Source: Haloquadratum walsbyi J07HQW1 (GTDB taxonomy: Archaea > Halobacteriota > Halobacteria > Halobacteriales > Haloferacaceae). Taken from it: 64,000 bases of DNA. The position numbers and the translations under genes were made by a program. The DNA lies in NCBI GenBank assembly GCA_000415965.1, contig KE356560.1:3280201-3344200 (forward strand), given 5' to 3'. The notes beneath the pieces are model-generated. The model saw only the letters and a program-made list of their open reading frames with translations, was not told the origin of the DNA and did no database searches. This document shows, one piece after another, positions 1 through 9,504 of the stretch; positions within the stretch are counted from its first letter, which is position 1, and every line of letters starts with the position of its first letter.

Positions 1-1
1 A

Positions 2-232
2 AAACAATCCCAGTGTGTCCAGTGTGGGTTCCAAGATCAAGATCAAGATCACGTAAATCGAAAAGCGTCATTGCTGATTACTGCGAGAGCGGAATGGAAG
101 TTGAGCCAAACTGTGCCTGCTCTCAGCGGTCCTCACATTGTGAGTATTGATGCCACGGCGACGAGTTGGGTGAATCAGCCGACCACGATCTTATTTCATC
201 CGTTCGAGGTTATGAGACCGGTGATAAAATAG
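2..232 (+). pseudogene. Open-ended reading frame with a CxxC knuckle, possible TnpB zinc-ribbon remnant
   Basis: A frame enters from the left edge and runs about 76 codons to a TAG at 230-232. Near its start it reads SQCVQCGFQDQD, one CxxC followed by Gly-Phe, which recalls the first half of the zinc ribbon at the C-terminus of IS200/IS605 TnpB proteins. The expected second CxxC is not visible and the rest of the frame resembles nothing I recognise. It is most likely decayed mobile-element sequence, but the identification is weak. Confidence 0.22.
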
Positions 233-1033
233 GGAGTGTGAGGGATAATCCGTGGCAAGAAGGCTCGGAGTCATACGGAAGAGAAAATCTTTTACGGTGA
301 CAAGAGAGCTTCGCTCTCTCGAACCACTCAACCCCAAAACAGTTCACTCGATCATCACTGGTGAGTTGGATCAAACTGGCTTAATAGTTCTTGATCCTGT
401 GAGTGTCGGATCCGAACGTGCAATGGAACGCATAGATGGGCGTTCCAGATAGAATGAGTCTGCATGTGATTTCAGAGAAAAGTAGCGTTCAGGGTGCCAA
501 CAATCGTTAATGCAACAATCTGTGAAGGACAAGCGGATACTTAATCACATCACCTGGTTTTTCAAGATCCGACACATGACTCACAAACTATCGTTGAGAT
601 TCCAAGGGTCTCAGTCAGGGTACCTCTGGGGCACGACCAATGTGCTGTCCCATATGACCAGACCACGATCACAATCACGACCACGAAGGAATCCTCGCCG
701 TTTCGAGCAGGAAAATATCAATCTGCTTCAGCTACACTGGCGGCCGAGTATTAGTACTACTACCAGCACCGGCACCAGATTGAGTATTGATATGACCCCG
801 AGGCGGTTCAGTGATGACGCGATAGTTCTTACACACGGTTGAGATGTATCGTCATGATCAGCACGATCTGTTGACAAGCGGAAAAATGGAATTATCGGTA
901 TGTACATGTCTTGTGATCTATAAGTCATACTGACTGAGAAGATAATTGGATATCATTCTGTATCGAAGAGGGTAATGGCAGTAATACTACTCAGCGAATC
1001 AGGTTCTATCCGGCGTATCGGTATCTAATTGAA
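233..1033. other. Gene-poor stretch, no supportable gene
   Basis: Only short frames occur here (about 66 and 110 codons) and none resembles a protein family I know. Around 660-690 the plus strand could encode a short His/Asp-alternating peptide (DHDHNHDHE), like the metal-binding tails of some transport proteins, but there is no surrounding gene. Together with the frame at the window edge this looks like decayed accessory DNA. Confidence 0.4.
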
Positions 1034-1381
1034 TTATATTTTCTGCCGGGAAATAGCAACGCCAGTGGGTGCAATAATTAGCTGATCATCACCTTTCTGA
1101 ACCATATCACCGTCAACCTCTTCGATCACTCGACGGAGATCGTCGACAATCCGCTCCATTGTATTATCAGTCGTTGTATGTCGTGTAATATCGGCAATAA
1201 CGAGATCACCATCGTATACGGCGTCTTTGATATCGATAATATCTTGTTGCCCACCAATCGTTGCAAATCGAACCCGAACATCAGCGTCACCCCGGACTGT
1301 TTCGAAGTCATCAAGATCGAGTTCAACATATTCATTCGGCGTGTCGGTCTCTCCACCGATGATCTTGTTCATGATTCCCAT
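1034..1381 (-). CDS. sepF: Archaeal SepF cell-division protein (DUF552)
   Basis: This 115-residue protein matches archaeal SepF, the membrane anchor of FtsZ in the division ring. It starts with a short amphipathic helix (MGIMNKIIGG) expected to bind the membrane, then an acidic linker with VELDLDDFE, then the compact SepF/DUF552 fold, including IKDAVYDGDLVIADIT and the C-terminal QKGDDQLIIAPTG. The ATG at 1381 is chosen because homologues begin at this amphipathic helix; a longer frame from 1426 adds 15 residues that do not look conserved. The gene is upstream of nothing obviously operonic: herA ends about 180 bp away on the same strand. Identification is from family knowledge and is strong. 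Confidence 0.9.
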   Translation of the reverse strand: MGIMNKIIGGETDTPNEYVELDLDDFETVRGDADVRVRFATIGGQQDIIDIKDAVYDGDLVIADITRHTTTDNTMERIVDDLRRVIEEVDGDMVQKGDDQLIIAPTGVAISRQKI

Positions 1382-1564
1382 GTCTGGTACAAGCAAAACA
1401 ATGCTGTTAGTTCTTGCGTCAGACACATTTCAGTTTGCTTGCAAAATATTCATCTCATATGTCTGATGAAGAAGGGGCAGACAAGCAATGTCAGATGCGA
1501 TTTGTACACGTGCAAAGATGAGTTATCTTAGAATATGTATTTCGAAGTTGACACACGGTCACAC

Positions 1565-3520
1565 TCAGTCACCATGACGTGTCAAGCAATGTCTCAGCCC
1601 TTGGATTTCGACTGGTTCAGAGTTATCTGGCGAGTAAATGACTTGCTGACCTTTCTTCATATATGGGACCTTATTTTCCAATGCCGCGGGGATATTGACG
1701 CTGTTAATCGCATCTTCATCACCAAGATTAAGAATTAATTTCGTATTTATCTGTTTAAACACTGATTCTGCGATATCCTGTGGATCTTGCGTAATTAAGA
1801 ATAATCCAAGTCGTTCTTTGCGACCCTGCTTTGCTGCTTCGGTGAATTTACCGATTACTTTCCGCGCTTGGACTGTGTCTGCGTCGGTTAAGAAGTTATG
1901 TGCTTCATCCATCCCAACCAGCAGTGGTGTCTCGTTAATTCGATCAGAATGTGGATTATTCGATAGCTTGTCATCAACAAGGAGACTCGATACTGCAAGG
2001 ACGACCATCTCTTTTGCCCGTGTACTTGAGAGGTGGTATGTAGGAATCACGGAGAGTCCGCCAGGACGGACGAGTTGGTGGTCTAACTCAGTGATCGGTC
2101 GTGCTGATTGATCAAAAACATCGTCAGGAACACCCCACACACGTCGTTTGACCGCATCAAACGTTGCCTCATGAACACGTCCTGATTCATCAAGTTCTTC
2201 ACGAAGTGCTGGATTCTCGAGGAATGTTTTGAATCCAGCATATGTTCCGGAGGTACCGTATTCATCGAAGAAACGGTTGAGTAAATGCCGGAGAGCAGGG
2301 TACTGGTTCTCATTAAGTCGGCTCCCAGCAACAAGCCATGGGCGAGTCCGAACCATAGAGAATGGAATCGTAAACCGGACCTGTTCGGCGCGGTGGGTGT
2401 CTCCGCTATATGTCACTCCCTGTTCTTTCGGTACAAGCGCAATGGTGTTGTCATGACCGCCATAACTGATCCCCTCACGCTCATACCGTCGTGTGGTTTC
2501 AGGGTCTATTGCTGGATTATCATCATGCATCTGAGCATACTCATCTTGTGGGTCAAACTGCACCACCGCAAGTCGGGATGACCGTCCATCATCCATCTCA
2601 TATGTCCGGTCCTCAGCGAGGAGTTGCCGAAGTACATTTTTACTTGCATGCGTTTTGCCCGACCCAGTCCCACCTGCGACAAGTGTGTGTCTAAATATCA
2701 ATGGATCGCCACTAGCATAGTCATCGTTGAGACGATAGTCGATTGTCGGAGGACTTGCAGCCGTTTCAACACGCTCACCGCCGACAGAGAGGTGTCCAAG
2801 AAAGACACCATCACGTGGGATATTCAACCCTGTTTTGATTTGCTCAGCATCCGTTGCCACTCGCACAACCGCACCGGGTTTTGGAACGCGATCAACCATA
2901 CGCCGAGTGAGGGTTGCTGTCTCATCACTGACGGTATTGTGAGTATACGCAGTCTTGGTAGTTTCAGTGAATAAGATTGCCAGTGGTCGGAGTGTGGCGA
3001 CAAACTTGTAATCACGCTCTGTAAACTCATCGCGACGCATTGCCCGTTGAGCGTGAATCTCCGTTGCATCATCGGTATGGAACTCCTGTGCATATTCAAC
3101 GGCGGCAATACGACAGAAAAGCATCTCATCGTCGGGATACGGTACTAACAGATATGTTCCAATTCGAATGCGGTCGCGATTATCGGCGGTGACATATGCC
3201 CGAAGTCGGGTTTCATCATCTTCTTCAGAAATCCGAAGCCCCTGTGAGACAGCAATCGTGCCAAGACCCGCGTCCTGTTCGGCTGGCGTTATATCATATG
3301 ACTCAAACGTTGGCGATTTCGCACTGCTGGTCGTGTTTTGTTGTGTGTTCTCAATATCAGTGTTTAATTCGATATCTGTGCCGGGTGTGTCCCCCGGTTT
3401 TGATGCGGGTGACTCTTCGGTCCCATTGCGCATGCGTTCATCGATATGGGAATTTGCGTCCTCTTCATCGGCGTCTGTATCCGAATCTGCGTCCGAAGGG
3501 TCAAAATCGCCGAGATCCAT
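1565..3520 (-). CDS. herA: HerA-type hexameric DNA translocase/helicase ATPase
   Basis: A 651-residue ATPase of the HerA/FtsK superfamily, which works with the NurA nuclease in resecting DNA double-strand ends. An acidic, low-complexity N-terminus (about 90 residues) precedes a HAS-barrel-like domain (roughly residues 95-250). The Walker A motif GGTGSGKT lies near residues 283-290, the Walker B region LLVGMDEAHNF near 533-543, followed by a sensor region with LFLITQDPQD and LILNLGDEDA. The ATG at 3520 (MDLGDFDP) is preferred; an ATG at 3532 would add four residues. The probable partner nurA is on the same strand but 2.3 kb upstream, with an oppositely oriented gene and a broken transposon in between. 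ATPase assignment is near certain; the HerA name rests on the domain order and the nearby nurA. Confidence 0.88.
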   Translation of the reverse strand: MDLGDFDPSDADSDTDADEEDANSHIDERMRNGTEESPASKPGDTPGTDIELNTDIENTQQNTTSSAKSPTFESYDITPAEQDAGLGTIAVSQGLRISEEDDETRLRAYVTADNRDRIRIGTYLLVPYPDDEMLFCRIAAVEYAQEFHTDDATEIHAQRAMRRDEFTERDYKFVATLRPLAILFTETTKTAYTHNTVSDETATLTRRMVDRVPKPGAVVRVATDAEQIKTGLNIPRDGVFLGHLSVGGERVETAASPPTIDYRLNDDYASGDPLIFRHTLVAGGTGSGKTHASKNVLRQLLAEDRTYEMDDGRSSRLAVVQFDPQDEYAQMHDDNPAIDPETTRRYEREGISYGGHDNTIALVPKEQGVTYSGDTHRAEQVRFTIPFSMVRTRPWLVAGSRLNENQYPALRHLLNRFFDEYGTSGTYAGFKTFLENPALREELDESGRVHEATFDAVKRRVWGVPDDVFDQSARPITELDHQLVRPGGLSVIPTYHLSSTRAKEMVVLAVSSLLVDDKLSNNPHSDRINETPLLVGMDEAHNFLTDADTVQARKVIGKFTEAAKQGRKERLGLFLITQDPQDIAESVFKQINTKLILNLGDEDAINSVNIPAALENKVPYMKKGQQVIYSPDNSEPVEIQGLRHCLTRHGD

Positions 3521-3617
3521 GCTATTACACATCAGCGCGTCGGACGACTAAAGTATCTCGCCATTGCAGACTGCTCCGCGGTTCTTTTGACTCCTGGCTC
3601 AAAGAGATAACAGAGAG

Positions 3618-3983
3618 ATGATATTCGTTCGTGGACTTGGTGGGGGAACGGGATTGACTGGGACAATCTTCGAACGCGGCGAGGATGCACCCTCATATAA
3701 AGGCGCACCTGATGGAGATGCACCATACGTATGGGTTTGTGATGAATTCTATGAGGTCGAGAGTGGGGGAACCGAAATAACGATTAATGAGAAAACAATC
3801 CGGATTGCATTTGAGTCGCCAATGCCACGCGGGTTTGAAACACGCGAGCAAGCAGTCGAAGCTGCAAAAGCACACGTTCGGACACAACTGGCACGAATCG
3901 GCGTTCCAAGATCTGATGTCCGGATTAAGGTGTTCAGATCAGATCCGGACACTGGGCATGAAACAGAATTAGAGCAGGCATAA
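3618..3983 (+). CDS. Conserved haloarchaeal protein of unknown function
   Basis: A 121-residue soluble acidic protein starting at an ATG soon after the divergent herA. It begins MIFVRGLGGGTGLTGTIFER and contains APYVWVCDEFYEVESGG and FESPMPRGFETREQAVEAAK, which I recognise as conserved among haloarchaeal homologues, but I know no function. There is no membrane segment or catalytic motif. It shares the herA upstream region, so the two may share divergent promoters in 3521-3617. Its conservation next to herA could mean a link to DNA repair, but that is only inference. Confidence 0.75.
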   Translation: MIFVRGLGGGTGLTGTIFERGEDAPSYKGAPDGDAPYVWVCDEFYEVESGGTEITINEKTIRIAFESPMPRGFETREQAVEAAKAHVRTQLARIGVPRSDVRIKVFRSDPDTGHETELEQA

Positions 3984-4379
3984 TCAGAGACACAAGTGCA
4001 AATAATGAATAATGAATGAAATGATATGATATGTCTCAGAATTAATCTTGTTACTGCTGGAGTTAATTCTATATCCAGGTCCGTATCTCTGTTTCTGTCT
4101 GTGTCTCACAAACGGAATACAGCGAGTGTCCCAAGGCTTTGGGGGGGACGCCCGTCACAACAACAACAGATACCCCACAGCGGGGACGGGTCACCGGGAA
4201 CGGGCGCAGTAGACAATACGGACCTCTTGATCTTCACATAAAGCGATGGCTGTCGTCCGACAGGGATGGTCATTGCTTGATATACAGGCGGTCAAGGCGA
4301 CTGTCTCGGGGCTTCGATGTTGATGCGACCCCAGGGTGAAGCCGACAGCAGTATGATGATTGATACAGTATTGTACAGT
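3984..4379. other. Non-coding stretch left of a transposon remnant
   Basis: No gene is visible. At 4334-4347 it carries GGGTGAAGCCGACA, found again exactly at 26005-26018 near the end of another element remnant, so this stretch probably holds the left terminal sequence of the decayed TnpB element that follows. A run of G at 4140-4147 and local GC richness differ from the flanking genes. Confidence 0.4.
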
Positions 4380-4508
4380 ATGAGTCAGATGGAGTGTTAT
4401 CCAACAGTCAGACAGCGTGGTGTCGTCACAATTCCAGAGGAAGTCCGAGATGGGCTTCATCTGGAAGAAGGCGACCAACTGAAACTCACCGCTGAAACAC
4501 TCGAGTAA
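4380..4508 (+). pseudogene. SpoVT/AbrB-type DNA-binding domain, probably truncated
   Basis: A 42-codon frame whose residues match the swapped-hairpin AbrB fold: VRQRGVVTIPEEVRDGL followed by EEGDQLKLT. It ends at TAA (4506-4508) before the last strand usually present, and the broken transposase continues in the same frame right after the stop. It may be a host AbrB-like antitoxin or regulator gene cut by the element, or a small passenger gene. An upstream in-frame start at 4317 would add residues with no AbrB similarity. Confidence 0.45.
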
Positions 4509-5650
4509 TACCGATGGAAACACACGCTTCGCTTCCGCGCATACCTGTCCGACGACGTGGCGAGCGAAGCGTGGTGGCACATCGACATCCGCCGGCAGAT
4601 TCGTAACCACGCTATCCGAGCTACAACAACAAGCCATCTGACTCCGACCAACACAGCAAACTCACAGACTGGACAGACAAAGACAAGTTGTCCACCTTTG
4701 CCGAACCCTCTCAACACGCCGCACAACAGGCTATCAGCCAGATTCACAGCGACCGAAAGACGCTGCAAGAACGCCGAAACGAAGGCTCCGATGTTGGGCG
4801 GTTGCAGTGGCAAGCGAAAGGCGAATTTCGGTCGGTGTCGGACAATCAGTCCAGTCGCCTCAACGTGGATCACAACACAGGCGACAACCGATTCGTTCGA
4901 CTCCGACTCGAAAAAATTGGCTGGTTCACCATCCGCACAAACCGCGATGTCCCACCAGCAGACGAGATTGACGAGGTTATCCTGAAAAAAGAAACGACTG
5001 GTGAGTGGTACGTTTCACTCGTCACCACTGTCGAAGAGATACCCGAGAAACCGGCACTCAGTGAAATTGAACCGGAAAACTGCGTATGTGTTGACCTTGG
5101 TATCACCAGCTACATCCACACCTCGAAAAACCTGTCCGTGGATGCGCTTGATCTATCCGATGAGTACGACCGTTACGCCCGCGAGCAGCGGAAACTCGAT
5201 CGGAAAGAACACGCCTCAAGCAGTGGGAGAACCAACGCCGAAAGGTAGCCCAAGCGAAACGAGTAATCAAGCGGAAGGTGCGTGACTACCAGCACAAGCT
5301 GACGACGTGGCTGGTCACAGAGTATGATGTTGTAGCTGTCGAAGACTTGGATGTGAAGCTGAAACCGGAAGGCATGATCAAAGAGTGTGCTGTGTGTGGT
5401 GTCGAAACAGCCAAGTCAATCTGGGTGCGCGAACACTCCTGTCCAGCGTGCGGTCATACCGAAGACCGCGACCTCAACGCGGCAGAAAATATTCTCAGTC
5501 GTGGGTTGAAACAGAAGGGACGGGACGCTCCGAATCAACGTCAACGTCTGTGCAGACTACGCTCGCTCCGCTCACGCCTCATCGGGAGGCTGTGGGTGCA
5601 AAGCGCATCGTGGAAGCAGGAAGCCCCGGGCCCGGGGTGGATTCACCGCG
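4509..5650 (+). pseudogene. tnpB: Broken TnpB (OrfB) of an IS200/IS605-family, IS1341-type element
   Basis: Pieces of one RNA-guided TnpB nuclease gene appear in three frames. The first (from about 4512) reads TLRFRAYLSDDVASEAWWHI; after a shift near 4618 the frame continues through SQHAAQQAISQIH, ILKKETTGEWYVSLVTTV and the RuvC-like CVDLGITSYIHTS; after a second shift near 5245 come VAVEDLDVK and the zinc ribbon ECAVCG...CPACGHTEDRDLNAAENIL; a third shift gives the tail RIVEAGSPG. Between EDLDVK and ECAVCG about 35 residues expected in intact relatives are missing, including the region after the second catalytic acid. A hairpin (GAGCCTCAGAGGCTT, near 5763-5778) lies where the right end should be. 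No TnpA is present. Certainly inactive. Confidence 0.88.
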
Positions 5651-5806
5651 ACATTGTGTTGCTGTTGCAGTTGTGACGGGTGATGTCGGAGCTCATGGAG
5701 CGACCGTATTCCTCATAACCCGTTTGATTTTCATTTCAATGATCTCAGAAACTGTGCATGCGGAGAGCCTCAGAGGCTTGGGGGTTGGATGTGACCACGA
5801 GATGGC

Positions 5807-7084
5807 TCACTCGTACTCAGCGTCTCCCCAACGCACGTCATCATAGCGTTTCACCTCATCGGCGTCAAGTGATTCTGCAAATTGCTTTCGGAGTGATGTC
5901 TTCTCATCGGTGCTAATTCGGGCCAACTCATCCGCCTTTGCAATCGCGGCTGGTGGTCCCCGGCGCGCGGCGACCTCACTTACAATTTGCTGTGTAACAG
6001 CGGTCCGCGTCGAGTTGTCGCGAGCAAACGCATATGGCATTTCAAGCCGGTAGAGCATGTCATGCTGTGGTTCATAGATAACACAAAAGCAGGTTTCATA
6101 ACAGAGTGGGTCAAGATGTCGATTTAATCCGTATGCATCACCATCAGCGGCAACGGTCGAATTAGCACCACTCCGGGACACAAACCAACTGGTAAAGGTT
6201 ATTTCATCCGTGCGCCGTCCTTCGACACCATTTTGATTCTTCTGAGTTGTATCCTGCTCTCGTCGCTCAAGCAGTTGTGTAAAAAATGCTGTATCGTCTG
6301 TCCATGGAACCTCAATATCGCGGTCACGAAGCGTTCCAATGAGCCGTTTGGATGCTGGATTTTTAATAAATCCACAAAGCGGAATATCACGCTCAACGAA
6401 CGACTCAACAAGTCGAAGATAGTTTTCAACAATTGATCGCGGCTTTGTTTCTGTCGAAAGCGTCTGGAATGTCGTGTTGCGGTCCTGCCAATTGAGTAAT
6501 TCAACTGGATAAAGAGGTCCATCCAATATCAATAACTCAGAGACAGCATCAGCGTGTTCGAGCGCGTGTGAACTTTCGGCAAGATATAGTGCAAGTGCAT
6601 GGACGACGCCCTCACTATAGCGATCAACTCGTGGAGCCTGCATGATCCGCCACCGGCAGTAACCTGCGTCGAGTGATTGCCATGGCTCATCAAGTGAAAC
6701 AACCGTATCGGCTAAATGTGTCGTTGCAACGATACTTCGATGACGATGGAGGTCAAGATTAGACGGAACGGCTGCGAGGGCCGCTTGTGCAAGATCAAGA
6801 ACTAATCCATTTTTGAATGTTGTCGGGTTGATTGTGCCAGCATCAAGTCCATGCACGGTTTCAAACGGTGTTTCAGCGAGAGCAACATCATCGACGGCTG
6901 CTACTCGAAGTCGTTGCTCACAAATCGGTTCACAGACGGCACGACCTGTCGTATCAACGAGTGGATCAAGGAAGTTCTGCCAGATATTCGCAGCGAGATC
7001 AGTATGGTCTGTGTCGTCCACGTGCTGTGCTAAGTACGCAGCAATGTTGGCGATACCATCGACGTGGACAGGGTCAAGCGTCAC
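5807..7084 (-). CDS. nurA: NurA-family DNA repair nuclease
   Basis: A 425-residue protein recognisable as the haloarchaeal NurA family, the 5'-3' nuclease that pairs with HerA in double-strand-break end processing. Conserved blocks include HGLDAGTINPTTFKNGLVLD (near residues 78-97, containing the first catalytic Asp), SELLILDGPLYP (second acidic site) and WTDDTAFFTQLLERRE, ending with KADELARIS and YDDVRWGD. Translation starts at GTG (7082-7084), where homologues also begin (MTLDPVH). The gene is bracketed by transposon debris: a broken tnpB and its terminal hairpin end about 20 bp past the stop codon, and another tnpB tail begins about 25-60 bp upstream of the start. Despite that the frame is intact. 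NurA assignment is from family memory and gene context. Confidence 0.85.
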   Translation of the reverse strand: MTLDPVHVDGIANIAAYLAQHVDDTDHTDLAANIWQNFLDPLVDTTGRAVCEPICEQRLRVAAVDDVALAETPFETVHGLDAGTINPTTFKNGLVLDLAQAALAAVPSNLDLHRHRSIVATTHLADTVVSLDEPWQSLDAGYCRWRIMQAPRVDRYSEGVVHALALYLAESSHALEHADAVSELLILDGPLYPVELLNWQDRNTTFQTLSTETKPRSIVENYLRLVESFVERDIPLCGFIKNPASKRLIGTLRDRDIEVPWTDDTAFFTQLLERREQDTTQKNQNGVEGRRTDEITFTSWFVSRSGANSTVAADGDAYGLNRHLDPLCYETCFCVIYEPQHDMLYRLEMPYAFARDNSTRTAVTQQIVSEVAARRGPPAAIAKADELARISTDEKTSLRKQFAESLDADEVKRYDDVRWGDAEYE

Positions 7085-7109
7085 ACCTCAAGTATAGACT
7101 GCAATCGGC

Positions 7110-7440
7110 AAAAGCACACCCCCTCATGCATAGCATGTGGGAGTATTACGCTTCTGTGTCAACCACTATCGATAAACTACTTCGGGGTTCCGGTCGAGCC
7201 TCAGGGCTTCCTGGTTCGGTGACACGCCTGAAGACGCCAGGATCCCACGGCACCGCACCGCTTGATCATAATATGAGGGTTTGCAGTCTCCCACCCGATT
7301 CTGTGGTCGGAATCCGCTGGACAACTCAGACAGGGAGGCTCCGGGCTGTGCCATCCAGCCAAGACTCCTCTCTTCACCTAACTCAGGTGTATACTCGGAG
7401 ATACTTTGATTCACGTCGAGACGGATATTCACATTCATAT
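7110..7440 (-). pseudogene. 3' remnant of a second IS1341-type tnpB with terminal hairpin
   Basis: Read on the minus strand, the frame ending at TAA (7146-7148) gives VFRRVTEPGSPEARPEP, which parallels the TnpB C-terminal signature seen in the other copy here (AKRIVEAGSPG). Just beyond the stop is a small palindrome with arms CATGC and GCATG (about 7124-7136), like the hairpins at IS200/IS605 ends. The rest of the transposase is gone or too decayed to read. The remnant sits directly in front of nurA and may have replaced its original upstream region. Confidence 0.5.
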
Positions 7441-7646
7441 TCTTGATTCTTCGGTTCGCTCGTGGTCATTCCTGGCTCGCGCGAGCATGAGCGATATTTA
7501 AGCTGTCGTTGATTATGTCTGTTCTGTTAACAACTCTCCATCATACTCTGTAATGTGCAGTTCAATCCCTCTCATGTGACCACCACGATTGATTATGAAT
7601 GGGGTGAGTGAGAAGGGTAATACCGAATGATATCATACTCTTGAAT

Positions 7647-8306
7647 GTGACACTCACCGCGGTCGGATTTGACCTCGATGAGACGCTCGCTATTCCGACA
7701 CGTGATCGAGCAACGATCCTTGCCGAGGCAGTTGCGAGCGTTGGCGCCCCGCAAATCACCCGGGAAGCATATCTTGAGGCTCATAGACGACATCTGACGA
7801 GCGAAACACGTACGCCAATATTCGCTGATCTACTCGCTGGTCATGAGACCGATGTTGACGCGGAGACGCTTGCAGATGCATATCGTCGCGAGATTGCCGA
7901 TGCCCTCGTCCCGCTCAGCGGAATTAAGCCGTTCCTCCAAACACTGGCAAGGGAATATGATGTTGGTCTTCTTACAAATGGACCACAGTTAGCACAACGA
8001 CATAAGCTGCGCACGCTCACTCTGACACAATCGTTTGATGCTGCGTTGGTAACCGGTGAACTGTCTGCTGGAAAGCCGGATCCTGCCGCATTTGAGGCGC
8101 TCATTGACGCGCTCGATGTAACAGCAGATGAGACTGCATATGTCGGCGACGATATTGACGCTGATATAATGGGCGCGGCTAACGCTGGATTAATTCCGAT
8201 TCAAGTAATATATGATGGTGGTCCATCACCGGCACCTGAGGCTGCTGCGCATATCCCCCGCACAGAGCTTTGCTCTCGGCTTCCGACGGTACTCAGTAAT
8301 TATTAA
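7647..8306 (+). CDS. HAD-superfamily hydrolase (phosphoglycolate phosphatase-like)
   Basis: A 219-residue HAD phosphatase. Motif I is GFDLDETLA with the nucleophile Asp near residue 9 and the acid Asp at 11; motif II is LLTNG; the motif III Lys is in SAGKPDP; motif IV is YVGDDIDADI. A helical cap domain lies between motifs I and II, as in the phosphoglycolate/2-haloacid group. The GTG at 7647 is chosen because relatives start two to six residues before the FDLD motif; an upstream GTG at 7608 would add 13 residues. The substrate cannot be told from the sequence. No operon partner: the next gene is convergent, 6 bp away. Confidence 0.85.
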   Translation: MTLTAVGFDLDETLAIPTRDRATILAEAVASVGAPQITREAYLEAHRRHLTSETRTPIFADLLAGHETDVDAETLADAYRREIADALVPLSGIKPFLQTLAREYDVGLLTNGPQLAQRHKLRTLTLTQSFDAALVTGELSAGKPDPAAFEALIDALDVTADETAYVGDDIDADIMGAANAGLIPIQVIYDGGPSPAPEAAAHIPRTELCSRLPTVLSNY

Positions 8307-8312
8307 TCGGTA

Positions 8313-8726
8313 TCAATTGATGATATCATCGGCCTCTGCTGTGATGGTCGCTGCAAGAGATTCAAATATCGGGAGAGATCGTTTGACCTCGGCACCATTA
8401 TCGATAGTTATAATTGTTTGTCCTGATGGTCGTCCATCTGTGTCTGAGCAAACACAGACTTCAGTATCCGAAGCGGTCTCAGCGGCAGCTGTCGCTGCGA
8501 GTTTAATCACGACGCGGATGTGCTCAACGTGGGCGTAGACGGTCGCGATATGATCGTTGACGGCTGCATGTGAGATGTGATATGTAAATGCACCATCTTC
8601 GGTCGGGGTAACGTCAGGATCAGCGTCAACAACTGATAATGGCGCTAACGCCGCTTTGTGTCCAGTTATCTCAGAAGCAAGCAATTCCGCAATTCGGTAG
8701 CCATTTTTTATGTGGGTATCAACCAT
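8313..8726 (-). CDS. Conserved haloarchaeal protein of unknown function
   Basis: A 137-residue soluble protein that I do not assign to a family. It begins MVDTHIKNGYRIAELLASEI and has a regular alternation of helices and strands, with an alanine-rich helix near residues 75-85 and a compact C-terminal helix. Codon use matches its neighbours and homologues seem to exist in haloarchaea, so it is probably real. It is convergent with the HAD gene and lies downstream of phoU on the same strand (100 bp gap), so it could be co-transcribed with it. Confidence 0.65.
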   Translation of the reverse strand: MVDTHIKNGYRIAELLASEITGHKAALAPLSVVDADPDVTPTEDGAFTYHISHAAVNDHIATVYAHVEHIRVVIKLAATAAAETASDTEVCVCSDTDGRPSGQTIITIDNGAEVKRSLPIFESLAATITAEADDIIN

Positions 8727-8826
8727 TGATCAAGTATAACACACTGATGAATCAAATAATCACAGCGCATTGCTGATAATACTGACAGTGGAGGATATCA
8801 TCCTTGATTTGAATATTTCACACTCG

Positions 8827-9504
8827 CTAGTATAAGAGGCTCTCGTCGTTTTCTATCATATATATTAATCGGGCAGCAATATTAACCCCGTGGTTGCCAA
8901 CCCGTTCAAGATCACGGATAGACAGGAGCAATCGCGAGACGTCCTAGATAGATGACTCCGAGTCAAAGCCAGAGGTAGTGGCGACATCTCGCTGCATGAG
9001 GGCTTGAACGACTGTCGAACTCGCAGCCTCACACAGTTCATCAACAGTGTCACCATGCGTCGCAACCGCTCGACAACATTCTGTATCCTCGCCTGCGTAT
9101 GCCTGCATTGCTTGTGTCAACATGTCGAGTGTCTCAACTCTGATATGCTGGATGTCAACTTCTGGAAAGACATCACGGTCGGCTGCTGACGCATACTCTG
9201 CGAGATTTGTTACGAGATCACCGATTCGCTCAAGATCGGTGATAATTTTGAATGAGGCTGTAATGATTCGAAGGGTAGCTGCCACCGGTTGTTGAAGTCC
9301 GATGAGATCAATACATTGCTGCTCGAATTCAAGATACATTGTATTGATGTCGTCATCACGTGCGATGACCTCCATTGGGAGTTCATTGTCTTTCTGCTCA
9401 AGCGCGTCCAGTCCAGATCGGAGCTGAGCAGTGACCAACTCACTCATATAGAGGACATCCTCACGTAACTGCGAAATCGATTCCTGATATGACTCTCGGC
9501 GCAT
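8827..9504 (-). pseudogene. phoU: PhoU phosphate-uptake regulator interrupted by an in-frame amber codon
   Basis: The start ATG at 9504 gives MRRESYQESISQLREDV, the usual start of haloarchaeal PhoU. The frame is open to TAG at 8944-8946 (codon 187) and continues in the same frame for 38 more codons to TAG at 8827-8829. The continuation is clearly PhoU: DVSRLLLSIRDLERVGNH then GVNIAARLIYMIENDE, the second helical repeat with its metal-binding ERxGxH region. So a single nonsense change (likely from a Gln, Glu or Lys codon) removes the last quarter. The second repeat also has Asn where the usual motif has Asp (VGNH instead of IGDH), which suggests relaxed constraint. A truncated 186-residue product could still be made. 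No pst transporter genes are near. Confidence 0.88.

Noticed and set aside
1565..3520. HerA-like ATPase as part of a mobile defence system (for example with SIR2 or DUF4297 partners)
   Set aside because: No nuclease or NADase partner is adjacent except NurA, and the flanking genes are core haloarchaeal genes, so ordinary repair is the better reading.
8944..8946. TAG decoded as pyrrolysine in PhoU
   Set aside because: No pyl genes are visible, haloarchaea are not known to use pyrrolysine, and a plain nonsense mutation explains the data.
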